Positions 4,864-5,760 of a stretch of DNA of 5,760 nucleotides are shown piece by piece. This stretch comes from Gammaproteobacteria bacterium (GTDB taxonomy: Bacteria > Pseudomonadota > Gammaproteobacteria > GRL18): assembly GCA_028571885.1 (NCBI GenBank), contig JAPVVU010000212.1, forward strand, positions 1 through 5,760, written 5' to 3'. A model generated the notes under the pieces. It was not told where the DNA came from. It saw only the letters and a list, made by a program, of their open reading frames with translations, and did not search any database. Position numbers and translations under genes: made by a program. How positions within the stretch are numbered: the first letter of the stretch is position 1; each line of letters begins with the position of its first letter.

Positions 4864-5727
4864 TTAGCCCTGTAAGAGTGCCAGGACACTTTGAGGTACT
4901 GCATTCGCCTGTGCCAGAACAGTCGTACCTGCTTGCTGCAGAATTTGGGCTTTTGTTAATGCAGCAGTTTCTTTGGCAAAATCAGCGTCCTGAATACGTG
5001 AACGAGATGCAGAAAGTTGTTCAGAAATATTATCACCATTTCTCATGACTGATTCAAAACGATTTTGTACAGCACCTAAAGTTGCACGCTGGGTATTAAT
5101 AACCTGTAAAAGGTCATCAACTCTGCCTACCAATGAAAGCGCAGCACTGGTCATGGAACCAATTGTACCACCAGCAATATAAACTGTTGCGGTCGTTGAA
5201 ATAATAGCACTATAAAATGAGTGCGAGCGTACATTAATTGTGCTCACTTTAATTCCATTAGCAATACTCGCCGCATTTGGTCCTACCTGGAAATAAAATG
5301 GATTGCTATGTGAACCTATCACTTCGACACCATTAAACTGTGTGAATGTCACACGAGTTATTTCTGACTGAAGATCAGTAATTTCAGTTTGAATTGCCTG
5401 CCTGTCTGTTGTGCTGTTCGTTGCATTAGCTGCCTGAATTGAAAGCTCTCGAATACGCTGCAGATTATTACTCATCTCATCAAAGGCACCCTCTGCTGTC
5501 TGAGCGAGTGAAATTGCATCAGCAGAATTACGCACACCCTGATTATAACCACGTATCTGTGTAGTAAAACGTGATGCAATTGCAAGACCTGCTGCATCAT
5601 CTTTTGAACTATTAATACGAAGTCCTGAAGAAAGTCTCTGTAAGGATGTTTGTAATCCAACTGAGGTATTATTCAGATTTCTTTGCGCGTTTAATGAATA
5701 GATATTAGTATTTATTACTTGTGCCAT
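4864..5727 (-). CDS. fliC: Flagellin
   Basis: The filament subunit exported through the flagellar type III apparatus and polymerised outside the cell. The 287-residue product keeps both conserved ends. The N-terminal D0/D1 (1 to about 140) includes RLSSGLRINSSKDDAAGLAI (31-50) and QRIRELSIQA (90-99), the latter covering the TLR5-contact stretch of other flagellins. The C-terminal D1/D0 (about 195-287) includes RATLGAVQNRFESV (214-227), SRIQDADFAKETA (243-255) and the ending QSVLALLQG. The variable middle is only about 55 residues and hydrophobic-leaning (IISTTATVYIAGG), so the D2/D3 domains of the 498-residue E. coli protein are absent. Between Arg125 and FNG there are five residues where E. 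coli and Salmonella have six. Start at ATG 5727 with AAGGAGA at 5740-5734. The promoter lies beyond the window. Confidence 0.96.
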   Translation of the reverse strand: MAQVINTNIYSLNAQRNLNNTSVGLQTSLQRLSSGLRINSSKDDAAGLAIASRFTTQIRGYNQGVRNSADAISLAQTAEGAFDEMSNNLQRIRELSIQAANATNSTTDRQAIQTEITDLQSEITRVTFTQFNGVEVIGSHSNPFYFQVGPNAASIANGIKVSTINVRSHSFYSAIISTTATVYIAGGTIGSMTSAALSLVGRVDDLLQVINTQRATLGAVQNRFESVMRNGDNISEQLSASRSRIQDADFAKETAALTKAQILQQAGTTVLAQANAVPQSVLALLQG

Positions 5728-5760
5728 TGTTATTCTCCTTAAGCATAGTAATCAACAATA

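Noticed and set aside
4788..5048. 86-residue plus-strand open frame
   Set aside because: Antisense across the flagellin 3' end and the start of the unknown gene; no motif and no ribosome site of note.
5472..5660. 62-residue minus-strand open frame
   Set aside because: Out-of-frame shadow of the conserved flagellin N-terminal region.

Overview
The window is an AT-rich piece of a bacterial chromosome. Every gene I can support reads on the minus strand, so biological order runs from the right end (5760) to the left end (1). The closest family resemblances (BolA with its SPPC tail, flagellin, ferrochelatase) suggest a motile gammaproteobacterium. I cannot name the genus from sequence alone.

The right part (about 3290-5760) is flagellar and chemotaxis territory. 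It holds a short flagellin (fliC-like). A 221-residue protein that I do not recognise follows 37 bases behind it, probably on the same mRNA. Next comes a 244-base gap that carries a good sigma-28 (FliA-type) promoter. That promoter drives a 208-residue helical protein with two separate, degraded copies of the chemoreceptor hairpin-tip signature and no membrane or sensor domain.

The middle (2166-3086) has a stand-alone metallo-beta-lactamase-fold protein resembling the di-iron domain of flavodiiron proteins, without the flavodoxin domain and with one metal-site His replaced. Beyond it is a strong symmetrical terminator. A receptor-like protein beside a putative oxygen- or iron-binding di-iron protein is the most interesting association here, because a di-iron/chemoreceptor pair is known from Treponema denticola. 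That the two work together here is inference.

The left part (1-2095) is housekeeping: bolA (Fe-S/iron regulation partner), a thioredoxin with a charged C-terminal tail, and hemH (ferrochelatase, last step of heme synthesis). All three have redox or iron themes. The gaps between them are populated by repeats: heptamer arrays (AAGTTnn) at the 3' ends of both bolA and hemH, and a 79-base palindromic element between the thioredoxin gene and hemH. The heptamer array has become the last codons and stop of hemH. A 12-base tandem repeat also lies inside hemH.

No RNA genes, CRISPR arrays, intact insertion sequences or origins were seen. No stretch without a gene exceeds 300 bases.
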